Source of the DNA: Pseudolysinimonas sp051954455 | GTDB taxonomy: Bacteria > Actinomycetota > Actinomycetes > Actinomycetales > Microbacteriaceae | Reading direction: 5' to 3' | NCBI RefSeq assembly: GCF_051954455.1 | Contig: NZ_JBQCHS010000002.1 | Span: forward strand, 1 to 64,000 | Length of the DNA: 64,000 nt | In this document: in pieces, positions 51,164 through 58,751 of the stretch | How the letters are laid out: each line of letters opens with the position of its first letter | How positions within the stretch are numbered: the stretch's first letter is position 1 | The notes under the pieces: generated by a model | What the model saw: only the letters and a program-made list of their open reading frames with translations | Told to the model about the DNA's origin: nothing | Database searches by the model: none | Made by a program: the position numbers and the translations under genes

Positions 51164-52609
51164 TCAGTTGTTGGAGAGGTTGTCGCCGCAGGAGTACACG
51201 GCGGTCGCGAGGGTGTCGAGCGCGCTCTGGGCGCCGGAGGTGATGCCGGTGCCCATCGCGTAGAAGGTGAAGACGAGCCGGGTGCCGTCGGCGGCGTCCA
51301 TGAACCCGGACATGCTGTACTCGGTGTCGATCCAGCCCGTCTTGGCGGTGACGTGGCCGCGGGCGACGGCGTTGGATCCGCTGAATCGGTTGGTGAGGCT
51401 CCCCGACTGACCGGCGACCGGCAGCGCGTCGCGCACGACGCCGAGATTCTGGCCGCCCGACTGCACGGCGCGCATGAGCTGGGTGAGGGTCTCCGCGGGC
51501 ACCGCGTTCCGGGGGCTCTCGCCGGATCCGTCGCGCACCACGACGCCTGTCGTCGTCACCCCGAACGGGGCGAGCGCGCGCGGGATCGCCTGCTGCAGCG
51601 AGGATGCCGAACCGTCGAGCCCCGACTTCTTCGAGATGATCCGGGCCAGCATCTCCCCCAGCGTGTTGTCGCTCGGCAGGAGCATCTGCGGCAGCAGCGT
51701 GCGCACCGGCTGCGACGTCACCTGGCCGAGCTGGGGCGCGTTCGCGGGAGCCGTTCCGGGCCCCGCGGTCACGCCCGGCGACACGAGGTGGTGGGTGTCC
51801 GCGGCGCGGAGGGCGGCGAGGAAGGCCGCCCCGGCATCGGCGACCGGGTCGGTTCCGCGCGGGCTGGTCTGCTTGGTCGGGTCCTGGCGGTCGCCGTCGA
51901 CCTGCAGCGCGGTCGTGTACGACTGGTAGCCCTGCGTGCGCTCGCTCATCTGCACGTCGGGATCCCAGGCCGTGTCGGTCCAGTAGCTGGCGTCGAGCAC
52001 GACGCGGGTGATCGGCTGGTCGGGATGCGCGGAGGAGTACGCGCCGAGGGTCTGCGCCGCCAGGTCGGCGAGCTTCGGGGCCCCCGCGTAGACGCTCTCC
52101 TGGCCGGGGGCGGTCGCGCTGAGCGTCGCGTCGCCGTGGCCGACCAGCACGATCGTGCCGTCGCCGGCGTCGACGACCTGGGTCGCGATCTGGAAGTCGG
52201 GCCCGAGCACGTCGATCGCCGCGGCCGCGACCATGACCTTGAGGAGGCTCGCCGTCGGCGCGGGTGCCGCGGCGTTCCGGTCGAAGAGCACTTCGCCGGT
52301 GTCGGCGCGGGCGACCTGCGCCTCGAGGGTCATGAGCCGCGGGTTCGACGCGGGGCCGGCGACGGAGCAGGTGCGGAGTCGGCTGGCCGCGACGGAGCCC
52401 GACGGGCTCGGGCGCGGATCCTGCGTGTGCACGGCCCGCGGTGCCGGATCGGGTGCGTCGCCGCGGGTGGCGCCGTAGGCCATCCCGCCGACCACGGCGC
52501 CCGTGCCGAGCAGCACGAAGACGAGCGCGGCGGTTCCGCCGACCCAGGCGGTGGGATGCCGGCGCAGCACGGCGGCGATGCCGCCGAGACGCCCTCTCGC
52601 CTCCGTCAC
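51164..52609 (-). CDS. dacB: D-alanyl-D-alanine carboxypeptidase/endopeptidase (PBP4 family)
   Basis: The 481-residue S13 peptidase trims peptidoglycan cross-links outside the membrane. A membrane anchor spans about residues 22-45. Active-site motifs are SxxK in APTASLLKVMV near residue 120, SxN in LLPSDNTLGEML near 310, and KTG in VTAKTGWIDTEY near 420. TAGGGT ends 6 nt before GTG 52609, indicating a leaderless mRNA. It is 28 bp before pncA on the same strand. Confidence 0.92.
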   Translation of the reverse strand: MTEARGRLGGIAAVLRRHPTAWVGGTAALVFVLLGTGAVVGGMAYGATRGDAPDPAPRAVHTQDPRPSPSGSVAASRLRTCSVAGPASNPRLMTLEAQVARADTGEVLFDRNAAAPAPTASLLKVMVAAAAIDVLGPDFQIATQVVDAGDGTIVLVGHGDATLSATAPGQESVYAGAPKLADLAAQTLGAYSSAHPDQPITRVVLDASYWTDTAWDPDVQMSERTQGYQSYTTALQVDGDRQDPTKQTSPRGTDPVADAGAAFLAALRAADTHHLVSPGVTAGPGTAPANAPQLGQVTSQPVRTLLPQMLLPSDNTLGEMLARIISKKSGLDGSASSLQQAIPRALAPFGVTTTGVVVRDGSGESPRNAVPAETLTQLMRAVQSGGQNLGVVRDALPVAGQSGSLTNRFSGSNAVARGHVTAKTGWIDTEYSMSGFMDAADGTRLVFTFYAMGTGITSGAQSALDTLATAVYSCGDNLSNN

Positions 52610-52615
52610 CCGGAC

Positions 52616-52621
52616 ACCCTA
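52616..52621 (-). promoter_or_regulatory. -10 hexamer TAGGGT for leaderless dacB mRNA
   Basis: TAGGGT on the minus strand ends 6 nt before GTG 52609. Confidence 0.6.
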
Positions 52622-52652
52622 CGGGGTGCGCCTGCGTGGCCTCCGGGCGGCG

Positions 52653-53636
52653 TCACTCCCCCGGGTAGCGCAGCCCGATCTGTCGGCGGACCTCGTCGAG
52701 GGTGCCCATGATGGCGACGGTCTCGTCCGGCGGCAGCAGGTCGTCGGCGTCCCGGCCCTCGGCGACGAGCCGCTCCAGTTCGAGGGCCTGGAACTGCATC
52801 CCCCGCCCCTCGACCTCGGACGCATAGCGCTCGACGACGTCGCCCGCGCTGTCGTAGACGGTGAACGACGTCGGGGTGTACCAGACCGGATCGATCTCGA
52901 TGCGGCCCTCCGTGCCGAGCACCACGGCCCGGTTCGAGCCGCGGGCGTCGAGCTCCGTGTGGAGCAGCGCCTTCCGCCCGCCCGGGAACGACAGGATGAT
53001 CGCGGTCTGGCCGTCGACTCCCGTCGGGGTCGTGTCGGAGAGGGCGACGACGCGGTCGGGCGCGCCGAGCACGTCCCACGCGAACGACACCGGGTAGATG
53101 CCGAGGTCGAGCAGGGCGCCGCCGCCGAGCTCCGGGTTCAGCATCCGGCCGGCGGGGTCGGGATTCGCCTTCTGGTCGTGGTCGGCGGTGACCGCGCGGA
53201 GCTCGCCGAGGGTGCCCGCCGCGATGATCTCCCGCATCCGGATCATGTGCGGCAGCCACCGGGTCCACATCGCCTCGAGGGCGATCAGGCCCTTCTCCGC
53301 CGCGCGGTCCATGACGGCGCGCGCCTCGGCCTCCGAGATCGTGAACGGCTTCTCGACGAGCACGTGCTTCCCGGCGTCGAGCGCGAGGAGCGCGTTGCCG
53401 GCGTGCGCCGGATGCGGCGTGGCCACGTAGACGACGTCGACCTCGGGATCGGCCACGAGCTCCTCGTAGCTGCCGTGCGCGCGGGCGATGCCGTGCTCGT
53501 CGGCGAACGCGCGGGACCTGTCGAGGTCGCGGGAGCCCACCGCGGTGACGGGCGCGCCCACCACCCGGAGGTCGCGGGTGAACGCGGACGCGATGCCGCC
53601 GGTCGCGAGGATGCCCCATCGCAGATGCTCGGTCAT
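52653..53636 (-). CDS. Gfo/Idh/MocA-family oxidoreductase
   Basis: The 327-residue NAD(P)-dependent dehydrogenase has the N-terminal Rossmann motif WGILATGGIASAFTRDL, VYVATPHPAHAGNALLAL, and the conserved catalytic Lys in HVLVEKPFT near residue 95, followed by the beta-sheet C-domain with GGGALLDLGIYPVSFAW. It probably oxidises a sugar or cyclitol, which is not identifiable. TAGCCT ends 6 nt before ATG 53636. Confidence 0.9.
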   Translation of the reverse strand: MTEHLRWGILATGGIASAFTRDLRVVGAPVTAVGSRDLDRSRAFADEHGIARAHGSYEELVADPEVDVVYVATPHPAHAGNALLALDAGKHVLVEKPFTISEAEARAVMDRAAEKGLIALEAMWTRWLPHMIRMREIIAAGTLGELRAVTADHDQKANPDPAGRMLNPELGGGALLDLGIYPVSFAWDVLGAPDRVVALSDTTPTGVDGQTAIILSFPGGRKALLHTELDARGSNRAVVLGTEGRIEIDPVWYTPTSFTVYDSAGDVVERYASEVEGRGMQFQALELERLVAEGRDADDLLPPDETVAIMGTLDEVRRQIGLRYPGE

Positions 53637-53642
53637 CCGTCG

Positions 53643-53648
53643 AGGCTA
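53643..53648 (-). promoter_or_regulatory. -10 hexamer TAGCCT for leaderless oxidoreductase mRNA
   Basis: TAGCCT on the minus strand ends 6 nt before ATG 53636. Confidence 0.55.
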
Positions 53649-53649
53649 G

Positions 53650-53698
53650 AGGACCGGGCCGCGGAAGAGGACCGGGCCCGGGAAGAGGACCGGGGAGG
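53650..53698. repeat. 18-bp direct repeat, about 2.7 copies
   Basis: Units beginning AGGACCGGG start at 53650, 53668 and 53686. The last unit runs into the terminator of the CAP-like gene. Confidence 0.75.
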
Positions 53699-53731
53699 AC
53701 ACGGGGGCTGAGAACCCCGCATCCTCCCCGG
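53690..53731 (-). terminator. Terminator of the CAP-like gene
   Basis: CCGGGGAGGA (53690-53699) pairs with TCCTCCCCGG (53722-53731), and CGGGG/CCCCG pair inside the loop. It lies 17 bp after the stop on the minus strand. Confidence 0.65.
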
Positions 53732-53748
53732 AGTCGGAGAGGGGACGG

Positions 53749-54606
53749 CTAGCAGCCGCCCCAGCGCGCCGCGGCCCGCGTGAAGCTCGACGGCTCGTTC
53801 GGGATGCCGCCGTGGACCATGGCGAAGTAGATGCACACGCCCCCGGTGCCGCCGGTGTAGCTGGGGCGGTAGAGCGAGAGGCGGTGCGGGATCGAGTCCC
53901 ACCACTTCTGCGCGACTGTCGCCCCGGAGTTGCCGGAGCCGCCCGCGAGGTTGCCGTCGCAGCCGCGCGCCGGGACCCCGTCGCTGCGCGGGGTGCCGCT
54001 GTGGCCCCAGGCGCTGTTCGGGTCGAGGCTCGGGTCCTCGGCGATCCAGAACAGGCGGTCCTCCATGCACGAGTCGTAGCGGAAGTTGCCGGCCGGGATC
54101 GGGTCGAGGCAGTTCTGGACGCGGATCGCGTTGTAGGTCGCCGAGAACGACTGGATATCGCCCGTCGTCGTGCCGGTGATCATCCCCTGACCGAGCGGGT
54201 CGGCGATGCCCGGCGCGCCGCCGCCCCCGCCGGGCGAGGACGGGCAGGCGGTCCCTGCGGCGGCGCGGGCGGCGCGGCGGACGGCGGTGCCGCCCTCGCG
54301 CGTCGCGGCGACCTGCGGCGTCACCACGACCGGCTTCGGAACGGGCTTCTGGGCGAGGTGCTCGGTGTCGGGGATCGCCGGCGCACCCGACGTCTGCACC
54401 ATGCTCGCGGCGCGAACCGCGACGGCGTCCGCCGGGGCCGCGTCGGATCCCGCGACGGGCCCGGTGGCGGCGACCGGAAGCGCGGCGACATCCGACGCCG
54501 CTGCGTTGGCCGGCGCGATGAGCGACGGGCCCGATCCGCCGACGAACGGCATGACCAGGATCAGCACCAGGGTGAAAACGGTGCCGAGGATGACGGTCTT
54601 CTTCAT
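53749..54606 (-). CDS. Secreted CAP/SCP-like domain protein
   Basis: The 285-residue product has a signal peptide (MKKTVILGTVFTLVLILVMP, cleavage likely after ANA near residue 36), an Ala/Val/Pro-rich linker to about residue 140, and a C-terminal domain with the layout of CAP proteins. That layout is ATYNAIRVQNCL, SAWGHSG, GATVAQKWWDSIPHRLSLY and VCIYFAMVHG. Six or seven cysteines in this domain suggest disulfides after export. GGGGGG 3-8 nt before the ATG serves as ribosome site. CAP assignment is by pattern; the usual His/Glu cavity is only partly visible. Confidence 0.65.
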   Translation of the reverse strand: MKKTVILGTVFTLVLILVMPFVGGSGPSLIAPANAAASDVAALPVAATGPVAGSDAAPADAVAVRAASMVQTSGAPAIPDTEHLAQKPVPKPVVVTPQVAATREGGTAVRRAARAAAGTACPSSPGGGGGAPGIADPLGQGMITGTTTGDIQSFSATYNAIRVQNCLDPIPAGNFRYDSCMEDRLFWIAEDPSLDPNSAWGHSGTPRSDGVPARGCDGNLAGGSGNSGATVAQKWWDSIPHRLSLYRPSYTGGTGGVCIYFAMVHGGIPNEPSSFTRAAARWGGC

Positions 54607-54676
54607 GGTCCCCCCAGACCAAGCTCAGCTGAGCGCCGGCTCTCCCCCCGGAGAGTTGTTCCCGCGCCTGGTGCCG

Positions 54677-54706
54677 ACCGTACGCCCCGTCATCCGAGGG
54701 TGACAA
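54677..54706 (-). promoter_or_regulatory. Promoter of the CAP-like gene (TTGTCA-18-TACGGT)
   Basis: On the minus strand TTGTCA (54701-54706) and TACGGT (54677-54682) are 18 bp apart, giving a leader of about 65 nt. It is the best -35/-10 pair seen in the host part of the window. Confidence 0.6.
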
Positions 54707-54759
54707 GGCCGACGAGAGCGTTCACCCCCGGATTGGGGAAGGGACCCCGGGACGCGAAA

Positions 54760-54782
54760 AGCCCCGGCCAGGGGCCGGGGCT
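54760..54782 (-). terminator. Terminator of the tRNA-Thr gene
   Basis: AGCCCCGGCC pairs with GGCCGGGGCT around a 3-nt loop, followed on the minus strand by TTTTCGCG. It is 6 bp beyond the tRNA 3' end. Confidence 0.85.
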
Positions 54783-54788
54783 TCGTGC

Positions 54789-54832
54789 GGAGCCGCCTGT
54801 GGGAATCGAACCCACGACCTTCTCATTACGAG
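54789..54832 (-). tRNA. tRNA-Thr(CGT) 3' fragment, attachment site of the integrated element
   Basis: On the minus strand the fragment reads from the anticodon loop CTCGTAA (anticodon CGT) through anticodon-stem 3' strand TGAGA, variable AGGTC, T-arm GTGGGTTCGATTCCCAC, acceptor strand AGGCGGC, discriminator T and CC. At 54833 the sequence no longer gives the complementary 5' anticodon strand (TCTCA expected) and no D-arm or acceptor 5' strand follows. The tRNA is therefore cut at its anticodon loop, as expected where an element has integrated and carried the intact copy to its other end. Confidence 0.85.
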
Positions 54833-54946
54833 AGATTTAGCGGGCAAATCGCGGCATGGCGTCGGTTGGAGTCGCTTGGACTGTAATCGCGTCTGACCAG
54901 GGATTCTCCCGACTTGCGAACTCGCCGGTTGGAGTCGGTTGGCGCG

Positions 54947-56044
54947 CTAACGAGCATCTACTTGCCCCACGTTCTGCCCCATCCGGCCCCCTCCGCCGCC
55001 GAGCGCCGCGAAGATGTCGTCCTCAGCGAAGTCCGCCAAGCGCGCGTACATGCGGGTGATTTCCTCGTCGGTGTGCCCCATGAGGCGGGCAATCTCCGCG
55101 ATCGGCACGCCTCCTTGCAGCAGCCACGAGCCGTAGGTGTGGCGCGTCGAGTGCGGCGTCGCCTCCGGGATCCCGGCCGCCTTCACGGCAGGGTTCCACA
55201 CGCGCTGTCGGAAGTTGGAGGAGTGCAGCCGGGGGAAGAAGACCATGTCCGCCTCCGCCATCTTCACGAGCCACAGCAGCTCCTCGCGGAGGTGTGGCGG
55301 CACCGGGACCGTGCGCTCCGTCTTGCCCTTCGGCACCGGACTGAGCAGGCCGGTCGTCGACGACCAGGCCTCGCGCACCGTGATGCGCGCGCCGTCGAGA
55401 CTCACGCGCGAGGGCCGGAGCCCCGCGGCCTCGCCGAACCGGAGGCCGGTACCGAGCAGGAAGTCGACGATGAAGCGGTGGCGCGCGTCGAGCGCCTCGA
55501 GCAGCCGATCCGCCTCCTCGCGCGTCAGGAACTTCGGGTCCGCCTGCGCCGGCTTCGGGAGCTTGAGCCGCGTCGCGGGGTTGTACTGCAGCACCTCCTT
55601 GTCGATGGCGGCCTGCAGCGACGTGCGGAACGTCGCGACGACGCGCGCGACGCTCGAGGCCTTGAGCCCGGCGCCGCCCTGCTCCTTCGGCGTCCCGAGC
55701 TGCTTCGCCCACGCGAGCACGTCGCCCTTCGTGATGTCGGCCAGGCGCTCCTTCTCCCACCGCGGGCGGATGTGGTTCTTGAGGAACGACAGCTCGTTCT
55801 TCGTCGTGGCGGCGGCAACCTCGTGCATCGCCATCCACTCCGTCTCCCACTCGCCCCATGTGCGCGCCGCGGAGCGGGGGTCGCGCCACCCGGGCAGCCG
55901 GGCATCCTCCTCGGCGCGCGTCGCGGCCGCGAGGGCGGCCTTCTTGTTCGTGAAGGTCTCGCCTGGGACGTAGCGCTTCTTCCCGGTGGCGTCCCGGTAG
56001 GCCGCGCGGTAGCGGCCGCTCGGCAGCGGATCTGCATATGGCAT
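54947..56044 (-). CDS. int: Tyrosine-type site-specific integrase
   Basis: The 365-residue recombinase integrates and excises the element. It has an N-terminal arm-binding part, a SAM-like core-binding domain (about residues 60-165) and the catalytic domain with Arg in LLGTGLRFGEAAGL, Lys in the beta-hairpin PKGKTERTVPV, H-x-x-R in HSTRHTYGSWLL, His in MGHTDEEITRMYA and the nucleophile Tyr in that last motif. Its stop is 115 bp from the tRNA fragment. TAGCGT ends 6 nt before ATG 56044, so it is probably leaderless. Confidence 0.95.
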   Translation of the reverse strand: MPYADPLPSGRYRAAYRDATGKKRYVPGETFTNKKAALAAATRAEEDARLPGWRDPRSAARTWGEWETEWMAMHEVAAATTKNELSFLKNHIRPRWEKERLADITKGDVLAWAKQLGTPKEQGGAGLKASSVARVVATFRTSLQAAIDKEVLQYNPATRLKLPKPAQADPKFLTREEADRLLEALDARHRFIVDFLLGTGLRFGEAAGLRPSRVSLDGARITVREAWSSTTGLLSPVPKGKTERTVPVPPHLREELLWLVKMAEADMVFFPRLHSSNFRQRVWNPAVKAAGIPEATPHSTRHTYGSWLLQGGVPIAEIARLMGHTDEEITRMYARLADFAEDDIFAALGGGGGRMGQNVGQVDAR

Positions 56045-56050
56045 GCCGAC

Positions 56051-56056
56051 ACGCTA
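56051..56056 (-). promoter_or_regulatory. -10 hexamer TAGCGT for leaderless integrase mRNA
   Basis: TAGCGT on the minus strand ends 6 nt before ATG 56044; the inverted repeat at 56073-56102 lies just upstream. Confidence 0.55.
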
Positions 56057-56072
56057 CAGCCTGTTGGCGTTT

Positions 56073-56102
56073 GCTGGCTAATCTCGCTACCGTTTAGCCA
56101 GC
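56073..56102. promoter_or_regulatory. Inverted repeat GCTGGCTAA-N12-TTAGCCAGC, candidate element operator
   Basis: Perfect 9-bp arms (56073-56081 and 56094-56102) lie between the divergent integrase and helix-turn-helix genes. A related exact 12-mer TTTGCCAGCTAA occurs at 56486-56497 and 59567-59578, each just upstream of another promoter in the element. A regulator of the element probably binds all of them. Confidence 0.6.
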
Positions 56103-56118
56103 TATTCGAGGAGGCAGC

Positions 56119-56331
56119 ATGAAGTGGATGACCGTCACGGAGGCGGCGGAGTACGCGAGAAGGCACCCGCGCACGATCGGGGACGCGCTGCGCGCCGGCG
56201 AGCTCCACGGCTTCCAGGCCGCCAAGAAGAAGGGTGCGCGCAAGGGCGGCAACTGGCTGACAAGCGCCGCGTGCGTCGACGCCTGGATCGAGGGGCGCGA
56301 CTGCGAGCACCAGCTGCCCGCCGCGGCGTGA
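56119..56331 (+). CDS. Excisionase-like helix-turn-helix protein
   Basis: The 70-residue protein has the MerR/excisionase-type winged helix of phage small DNA-binding proteins: WMTVTEAAEYARRHPRTIGD (helix-turn-helix), GELHGFQAAKK (wing region), and NWLTSAACVDAWIEG. It is divergent from the integrase, with GAGGAGG 4 nt before the ATG. It may direct excision or regulate the sites of the 56073 type. Confidence 0.75.
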   Translation: MKWMTVTEAAEYARRHPRTIGDALRAGELHGFQAAKKKGARKGGNWLTSAACVDAWIEGRDCEHQLPAAA

Positions 56332-56504
56332 GCGACCGCTGGCCGCGGGTCTACCGCAGGCCGAACGTCGTCGACCGGCTCGGGAACTCCTGGTCGCTGT
56401 GGCCCTGGGTCGCCAACTTCGGCGACGGGCGCTGGGGAACGGGGTACTCGCCTGAGGAGGCCGTGACGTCGGCGCTTCTCGGTGATTTGCCAGCTAAACG
56501 GTAG
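56328..56504 (+). CDS. Small element protein of unknown function
   Basis: The 58-residue product starts at a GTG overlapping the upstream stop by 4 nt. It is rich in Trp, Gly and Arg (DRWPRVYRRPN, NSWSLWPWVANFGDGRWGTG) and ends EAVTSALLGDLPAKR. I recognise no family. Its TAG stop is shared with the -10 of the next gene. Confidence 0.5.
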   Translation: MSDRWPRVYRRPNVVDRLGNSWSLWPWVANFGDGRWGTGYSPEEAVTSALLGDLPAKR

Positions 56505-56507
56505 CCT
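56502..56507 (+). promoter_or_regulatory. -10 hexamer TAGCCT starting the tail module
   Basis: TAGCCT ends 6 nt before ATG 56514 and contains the stop of the preceding gene. TTTGCCAGCTAA is 4 nt upstream. Confidence 0.55.
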
Positions 56508-56513
56508 GGCCCC

Positions 56514-56975
56514 ATGCCCCTCGCTGCCGCTGCCGCCTCGACGAACTTCGTCGGCGCGATCGTCACCGCGCTCGAGGATGCCGGCATGCTCAGCGACCAG
56601 ATCGTGGTGATCGACCCCAACACCCTCGAGGTCGACAAGGACTACGACCCCGAGGCCGACACTGGCGGCCAGTCGCGCCCGGTCAAGCTGATCGGGCCGC
56701 GCGCGGCGTACGTGAAGGCGCTCGAGGTCGAGACGGTGCAGATCGCGGGCAAGACCCGCCACCGCATGGGCTACCGCATCCAGTTCGTCCCCGAGGCCGG
56801 CGATCCGCTCATCACGGAGGGCATGGTCATCCGCGTGCTCGAGGGTGGTGGCAACCCCGCACTCGCGCGCTACGTCTTCACCGTCTCCGGCGTGCCGTCC
56901 GGCTCGATCAACGCGCTCACGAAGGTCGAGTGCAAGACCGACGGGCAGCCCGCTCCCATCTGGACCGAGCCGTGA
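56514..56975 (+). CDS. Phage head-closure/stopper-like protein (DUF6093-like)
   Basis: The 153-residue protein starts LAAAAASTNFVGAIVTALED and is otherwise beta-rich (RPVKLIGPRAAYVKALEV, HRMGYRIQFVPEAGD, PALARYVFTVSGVP). Size, composition and position before a tail-completion gene fit the head-closure/stopper proteins of actinophages. This is inferred from pattern and order, not from a strong motif. The next gene overlaps its stop by 4 nt. Confidence 0.5.
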   Translation: MPLAAAAASTNFVGAIVTALEDAGMLSDQIVVIDPNTLEVDKDYDPEADTGGQSRPVKLIGPRAAYVKALEVETVQIAGKTRHRMGYRIQFVPEAGDPLITEGMVIRVLEGGGNPALARYVFTVSGVPSGSINALTKVECKTDGQPAPIWTEP

Positions 56976-57451
56976 CCCGCACCGTGGCGGCCACGACCGG
57001 GTCCGACCTGGTTGCCGGCATCCGTGAGCGCCTCATCCAGATCCGCAACGACCTCATGGCCGAGGTCGCGGACGCGATGTCCGAGTCGATGGACGCCGGC
57101 AAGGAGGTCGCCAGCGAGCGCATCGAGCTGGCGGTGACCCCGACGGGTGAGCGTCGTGCCGCGCGTGGGCTCGGCGTCCCCGGTCGCGTCGAGACCGGCG
57201 CCATGGAGGACGACTTCACCAACCAGACCTACCAGCTGGATCCGGACCACATGCAGGGCCGCTTCGGCTGGATCGACGGCGCCGACGACGCGAATGGCGC
57301 GGACGTCAGCTACATCGAGCTGCAGGACGACGGCTTCGTGTCCAAGGGCACGACCGTCGCCGGCGTCCACGCCATGGCTGAGGCGGCCGAGGTCACCAAG
57401 GCCACCTTCAAGCAGCGCCTCACCAAGTACGTCCGAGAGGAGCTGTCGTGA
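56972..57451 (+). CDS. Phage neck/tail-completion protein (HK97 gp10-like)
   Basis: The 159-residue product has a long N-terminal amphipathic helix (IRERLIQIRNDLMAEVADAM), a basic segment (TPTGERRAARGLGVPGRV) and a C-terminal helix rich in Ala. This is the usual layout of HK97 gp10-type tail-completion proteins, which join tail tube to connector. GTG 56972 and the following GTG 57448 both overlap the preceding stop codons. Confidence 0.55.
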   Translation: MTRTVAATTGSDLVAGIRERLIQIRNDLMAEVADAMSESMDAGKEVASERIELAVTPTGERRAARGLGVPGRVETGAMEDDFTNQTYQLDPDHMQGRFGWIDGADDANGADVSYIELQDDGFVSKGTTVAGVHAMAEAAEVTKATFKQRLTKYVREELS

Positions 57452-57891
57452 GTTCCGACGGCGTCAACGAAGAGCTGGCTATTCTCGAGCGCCTCAAGGG
57501 GCTGGCGGGCGGCCGCATCCTCGACGGCGACCCCGACGACGCGAGCATCCCGACGGACGACGTCGGCAAGGTCCGCCCCTACATCACCCTCTCCATCGGC
57601 ACCCCGTTCGCTGACCCCGCGGGGGCGCGCGCCTTCGGCGATGGCGAGGAGCGGATCCCGTACATCATGGTGGTCGTCGTCGGATGCTTCGCCGGTGACC
57701 GCGACTCCCTCAACGCGCTCTACAAGGCCGTCCGCGGCCGCCTCCTCGGCTGGGCCCCGGACGTCGACAACGCCACGCCGTTCGCCCTGCGCGGCGGCGT
57801 GAACGGCAGCAGCGGCGCCACTGACGCGCGCCCTGCGCAGCTCTCGAAGATCATGGCGTTCCGCTCGACGATCAACCTCGCGGTGGGGTAG
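57448..57891 (+). CDS. Tail terminator-like protein
   Basis: The 147-residue protein has an N-terminal helix (NEELAILERLKGLAGGRIL), a beta-strand core (VRPYITLSIGTPF, YIMVVVVGCFAGDRDSLNAL) and a helix KAVRGRLLGWAP, the alpha/beta fold of tail terminators. The position directly before tube-protein genes supports this. It ends the coupled group that starts at 56514. Confidence 0.55.
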   Translation: MSSDGVNEELAILERLKGLAGGRILDGDPDDASIPTDDVGKVRPYITLSIGTPFADPAGARAFGDGEERIPYIMVVVVGCFAGDRDSLNALYKAVRGRLLGWAPDVDNATPFALRGGVNGSSGATDARPAQLSKIMAFRSTINLAVG

Positions 57892-57913
57892 CCTACCTCG
57901 TTTCTGGAAGAAC

Positions 57914-57926
57914 CCTGGGAGTCTCC
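57914..57926. promoter_or_regulatory. CCTGGGAGTYTCC motif, copy 1
   Basis: CCTGGGAGTCTCC lies 1 bp before the -10 TAGACT (57928-57933) of the next gene, and the core GGGAGTCTCCC is a perfect palindrome. A near copy is at 60896. Confidence 0.4.
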
Positions 57927-57927
57927 C

Positions 57928-57933
57928 TAGACT
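57928..57933 (+). promoter_or_regulatory. -10 hexamer TAGACT for leaderless small tail-region mRNA
   Basis: TAGACT ends 7 nt before GTG 57941. Confidence 0.5.
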
Positions 57934-57940
57934 CTGCTGT

Positions 57941-58144
57941 GTGAGCAAGCAGACGTATCGGCACGCCGTGACCGGCAAGGTGCAGGAGCTCGACGACGCC
58001 GTCGCCGCGCTCTTCCCCGCCTTCCTCCCGGTCGAGGACGTCGACCAGCCCCAGTCCGAGCCCGTCGTGGAGGTCGTCGTCGAGAACGGCGCCCCGGTCG
58101 ACGAGTCCATCCAGAGCGCCAGCGGGCGCCACAGCAGGAAGTAG
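57941..58144 (+). CDS. Small acidic protein in the tail module
   Basis: The 67-residue product (KQTYRHAVTGKVQELDDAVA, then an acidic/Val-rich stretch VVEVVVENGAPVDES) is not recognised. It has its own leaderless-type promoter, which is unusual inside a late phage operon. It could be an accessory tail-tube or assembly protein. The tube gene follows after 8 bp. Confidence 0.5.
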   Translation: MSKQTYRHAVTGKVQELDDAVAALFPAFLPVEDVDQPQSEPVVEVVVENGAPVDESIQSASGRHSRK

Positions 58145-58152
58145 GTCACCCC

Positions 58153-58737
58153 ATGGCCGACAAGGTCATCGCAGCCGACACGGAGAGCTGGCTGCTCATC
58201 CCGGCGGTGGAGGTGCTCGGCGACCCCTACGGGATCGGTGTCGCCGGCAAGAACCCCATCGGCGCGCTGAGCCACGCGCTCGTCAACGAGTACCTGAACC
58301 TCAAGAGCCGCGCGTCGGCCGGGTACACGGGCGCCGGCGGCAACATCACCCTGAGCGTCAAGGACGACTCGAAGCTGGCCGCGACCAGCTCGGAGACCGA
58401 CAACGACAAGGCGATCAACGCGTCCGGCAACTCCGTCGTCCCCACGTCGCAGAACTACGACGCGAAGATGACGCTGTTCCGCGACAAGGACAGCGCCTCG
58501 ACGTCGTCCAACTACAACGTCGCCAACGACTCCGTGCGCGCGCGTGGCATCCGCTACATCGCGTTCCGCCGCATCGAGCTGGGCTGGGACGTCGCCGCGG
58601 CCGCCGGCCAGAAGTACAGCGCCTTCTACGTCGAGACGGACTACCCGATCGACGAGTACGGCGACGGCAACAACCAGACCATCAACGCCACGTTCGTCAC
58701 CAAGTCGATCGCCAAGATCGACGCGGTGCTCGTGTAA
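58153..58737 (+). CDS. Tail tube (major tail) protein candidate 1
   Basis: The 194-residue protein is beta-rich with the start ADTESWLLIPAVEVLGDPYG, a middle insertion that is Ser/Asn/Thr-rich (TSSETDNDKAINASGNS), RIELGWDVAAAAGQKYSAFY and a C-terminal FVTKSIAKIDAVLV. Position between tail terminator and chaperones and the beta-rich character fit a tube protein. An adjacent second candidate makes it unclear which forms the tube. Confidence 0.55.
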   Translation: MADKVIAADTESWLLIPAVEVLGDPYGIGVAGKNPIGALSHALVNEYLNLKSRASAGYTGAGGNITLSVKDDSKLAATSSETDNDKAINASGNSVVPTSQNYDAKMTLFRDKDSASTSSNYNVANDSVRARGIRYIAFRRIELGWDVAAAAGQKYSAFYVETDYPIDEYGDGNNQTINATFVTKSIAKIDAVLV

Positions 58738-58751
58738 GGAGCCCCAGCAGC

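Noticed and set aside
54607..54676. c-di-AMP riboswitch in the leader of the secreted CAP-like gene
   Set aside because: Such switches do precede cell-wall genes in actinobacteria, but the conserved core of the class is not visible here.
54787..54840. Intact functional tRNA-Thr
   Set aside because: The D-arm, acceptor 5' strand and 5' anticodon strand are missing; only the 3' 44 nt match.
56119..56331. The small helix-turn-helix gene as a phage immunity repressor
   Set aside because: It is short, has only a single excisionase-type winged helix and no dimerisation domain, so an excisionase-like role is more likely.
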